DNA from: Paraburkholderia madseniana
GTDB taxonomy: Bacteria; Pseudomonadota; Gammaproteobacteria; Burkholderiales; Burkholderiaceae
NCBI RefSeq assembly: GCF_009690905.1
Contig: NZ_VOSW01000002.1
Coordinates: 1-64,000, forward strand
Direction of reading: 5' to 3'
DNA: 64,000 nucleotides
Shown here piece after piece: positions 62,581-64,000 of this stretch. Each line of letters begins with the position of its first letter. Position 1 is the first letter of the stretch. The position numbers and the translations under genes are program-made. Below the pieces are notes generated by a model. It was not told the origin of the DNA. It saw only the letters and a list, made by a program, of their open reading frames with translations, and made no database searches.

Positions 62581-63323
62581 TTACCTCCGATATAGCCGGG
62601 CAACCGGGTCTTGGCTTCGACCCAGCGCATCAGTTGCATCACGACCAGATTGATCAGCACATAGGCTAGCGTGACCGCGATGAACGACTCATACGTCTGC
62701 GACGTGTAGTCGACCAGTTGGCGCGCCTGGGCTGACAGATCCAGCAGACCGATGGTCGACGCAACCGCCGAGTTCTTGAAGATGTTCAGAAACTCGGACG
62801 TGAGCGGCGGCACGATGATCCGGTACGCAACCGGCAACAGCACGTAGCGATACGTCTGCCATTGCGTAAAACCCATTGCCAGACCCGCGGCACGCTGGCC
62901 GCGCGGCAATGCGTTGATACCCGAGCGCACCTGCTCGCACACGCGCGCGGCGGTAAAGAGCCCGAGGCACAAAATAGACGATGAGAAGAACTGCGCGCTC
63001 GGCGGCAGTTGTTTGTACCAGTTCCCCATCGACACGGGCAGCAACTCCGGTATCACCAGATACCAGATAAAGAACTGCACGATCAGCGGGATGTTGCGGA
63101 AGATCGCGACATAGAGCGTGCCGATACCCGATGCCCATTTGTTCGGCACCGTGCGCAGCACACCGAACAACGAACCGACAATCAGCGCGATCACCCATGC
63201 CGACAGCGACACGGTGATCGTCACCCAGAAGCCGGACAGCAGCCAGCCCAGATAGGTGGTCGGCTCGCCGGTGGAGACCGGACTCAGCAGAATGCCCCAG
63301 TTCCAGTGATATGACATGACCAA
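62577..63323 (-). CDS. gltJ: Glutamate/aspartate ABC transporter permease GltJ
   Basis: This 248-residue permease ([31 protein letters not shown]) has the EAA-type loop [40 protein letters not shown]. It pairs with GltK. An attenuator-like terminator at 63332-63370 lies between it and gltI, so gltJKL should be expressed below gltI. Confidence 0.94.
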   Translation of the reverse strand: MVMSYHWNWGILLSPVSTGEPTTYLGWLLSGFWVTITVSLSAWVIALIVGSLFGVLRTVPNKWASGIGTLYVAIFRNIPLIVQFFIWYLVIPELLPVSMGNWYKQLPPSAQFFSSSILCLGLFTAARVCEQVRSGINALPRGQRAAGLAMGFTQWQTYRYVLLPVAYRIIVPPLTSEFLNIFKNSAVASTIGLLDLSAQARQLVDYTSQTYESFIAVTLAYVLINLVVMQLMRWVEAKTRLPGYIGGK

Positions 63324-63331
63324 GACTCCAG

Positions 63332-63370
63332 CAAAAAGAAACGGAAGAAGCGCGTGGCCCCTTCCGTTTC
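63332..63370 (-). terminator. Attenuating terminator between gltI and gltJ
   Basis: On the minus strand GAAACGGAAG-13-base loop-CTTCCGTTTC is followed by TTTTTG. Partial read-through would give high GltI relative to the membrane components, as is usual for ABC importers. Confidence 0.8.
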
Positions 63371-63399
63371 GTTCAGCGTTTCAAAAAAACAGCTAAGGT

Positions 63400-64000
63400 T
63401 TAATCGATTGCCTTGTCATTCGGGCTCTTGTAGAGCGCCTTGATGTCGTCGCTTTCCGGGAAGGCCAGGTTCAGGCCCTTCGGCGGAATCGGCGATTCGA
63501 ACCACTTCTTGTAGATCTGGTCGGCTTCGCCCGAGGTTTCGACCTTCGCGATCGCGTCGTCGACGACCTTCTTGAATTCCGGATCGTTCTTGCGAATCAT
63601 GCAGCCGTACGCTTCATGCGATTGCGGCGTGCCAACGATCACGAAATCGCCCGGGTTGTTCGACTTGGCGCGTTCGCCTGCCAGCAGCGCGTCGTCCATC
63701 ATGAACGCGGCAGCACGGCCGGTGGAGAGCGTCAGGAACGACTCGCCGTGGTCCTTCGCGCTGATGATGTTCATGCCCATGCTCTTGTCCTGATTCATCT
63801 TGCGAAGCAGGCGCTCAGAGGTGGTGCCGGCGGTCGTGACGACCGTCTTGCCCTTCAGGTCAGCGAAGTCCTTGATGCCGGAGTCTTTCTTGGTCATCAG
63901 GCGCGTGCCGATCACGAAGATCGTGTTCGAGAACGCAGCCTGTTGCTGGCGCTCGGTGTTATTCGTGGTGGAGCCGCATTCCATGTCGACGGTGCCGTTT
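63400..64000 (-). CDS. gltI: Glutamate/aspartate-binding periplasmic protein GltI (partial, 5' end outside window)
   Basis: The C-terminal 200 residues of a type 3 solute-binding protein are present. The start is beyond the right edge; codons at 63985-64000 continue the frame (GTVD before MECGSTTNN). SGIKDFADLKGKTVVTTAGTTSE and AAAFMMDDALLAGERAKSNNPGDFVIVG segments are typical of GltI, which captures glutamate and aspartate for GltJKL. The gene ends just before the attenuator and gltJ. Confidence 0.94.
   Translation of the reverse strand, partial: NGTVDMECGSTTNNTERQQQAAFSNTIFVIGTRLMTKKDSGIKDFADLKGKTVVTTAGTTSERLLRKMNQDKSMGMNIISAKDHGESFLTLSTGRAAAFMMDDALLAGERAKSNNPGDFVIVGTPQSHEAYGCMIRKNDPEFKKVVDDAIAKVETSGEADQIYKKWFESPIPPKGLNLAFPESDDIKALYKSPNDKAID

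Overview
The window is high-GC DNA from the primary chromosome of a Burkholderiaceae bacterium, most likely Paraburkholderia. Grounds are the gene order ubiH-type gene-dusB-fis-purH-ruvC-ruvA-ruvB, miaB-phoH-ybeY-corC-lnt, rplM-rpsI followed by erpA-anmK-tyrS-dtd, the gltIJKL glutamate transporter, and the codon bias. No rRNA, convincing tRNA, CRISPR array, complete insertion sequence or prophage was found. Genus is an inference from these features, not from any search.

Left end (1-4.1 kb), accessory in character: an ECF sigma factor with an NrsF-type anti-sigma protein, preceded by a 15-C tract that disturbs the reading frame; a methyltransferase remnant; a compact mercury module (merR divergent from merT-merP-GDCCVxC gene) with no merA reductase in view; a DUF2442 gene; and a small secreted protein.

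4.1-32.5 kb, metabolic and regulatory genes: marR with a DHA2 drug exporter; a GntR regulator divergent from dgoD (D-galactonate dehydratase) around a perfect 18-bp palindrome; copC-copD; two multihaem cytochromes c; a haemolysin III homologue; rhlE; a flavin-fold oxidase homologue; a ferritin-like di-iron protein; a gamma-glutamyltransferase plus MHS transporter operon; and the glycerol regulon glpR ... glpD-glpK-glpF, with a GlpR-type operator and an unusual degenerate 13-bp tandem repeat array starting at the glpD stop codon. Next come a HAD phosphatase, ribB under an FMN riboswitch, an XRE-cupin regulator, and a VOC-MFS pair divergent from a LysR gene.

32.5-64 kb, largely conserved housekeeping genes: miaB-phoH-ybeY-chaC-corC-lnt; an M48 lipoprotein protease; a GST; pepP and a ubiH-type monooxygenase; dusB-fis; purH; ruvCAB; a histidine phosphatase-dtd-tyrS group; anmK; erpA; rplM-rpsI; an OsmC protein; the RNase P RNA gene rnpB; DUF3025-pyrC; a class II glutamine amidotransferase; and gltI-gltJKL, whose gltI runs off the right edge.

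The most interesting item not explained by protein genes is at about 56.65-56.77 kb on the minus strand. A near-consensus sigma-70 promoter (17-bp spacer) is followed within about 90 bases by a strong Rho-independent terminator. Between them lie an 8-bp hairpin and a second 6-bp hairpin whose 9-nt loop is a perfect anti-Shine-Dalgarno sequence. This looks like a stand-alone regulatory small RNA upstream of rplM, which has its own promoter.
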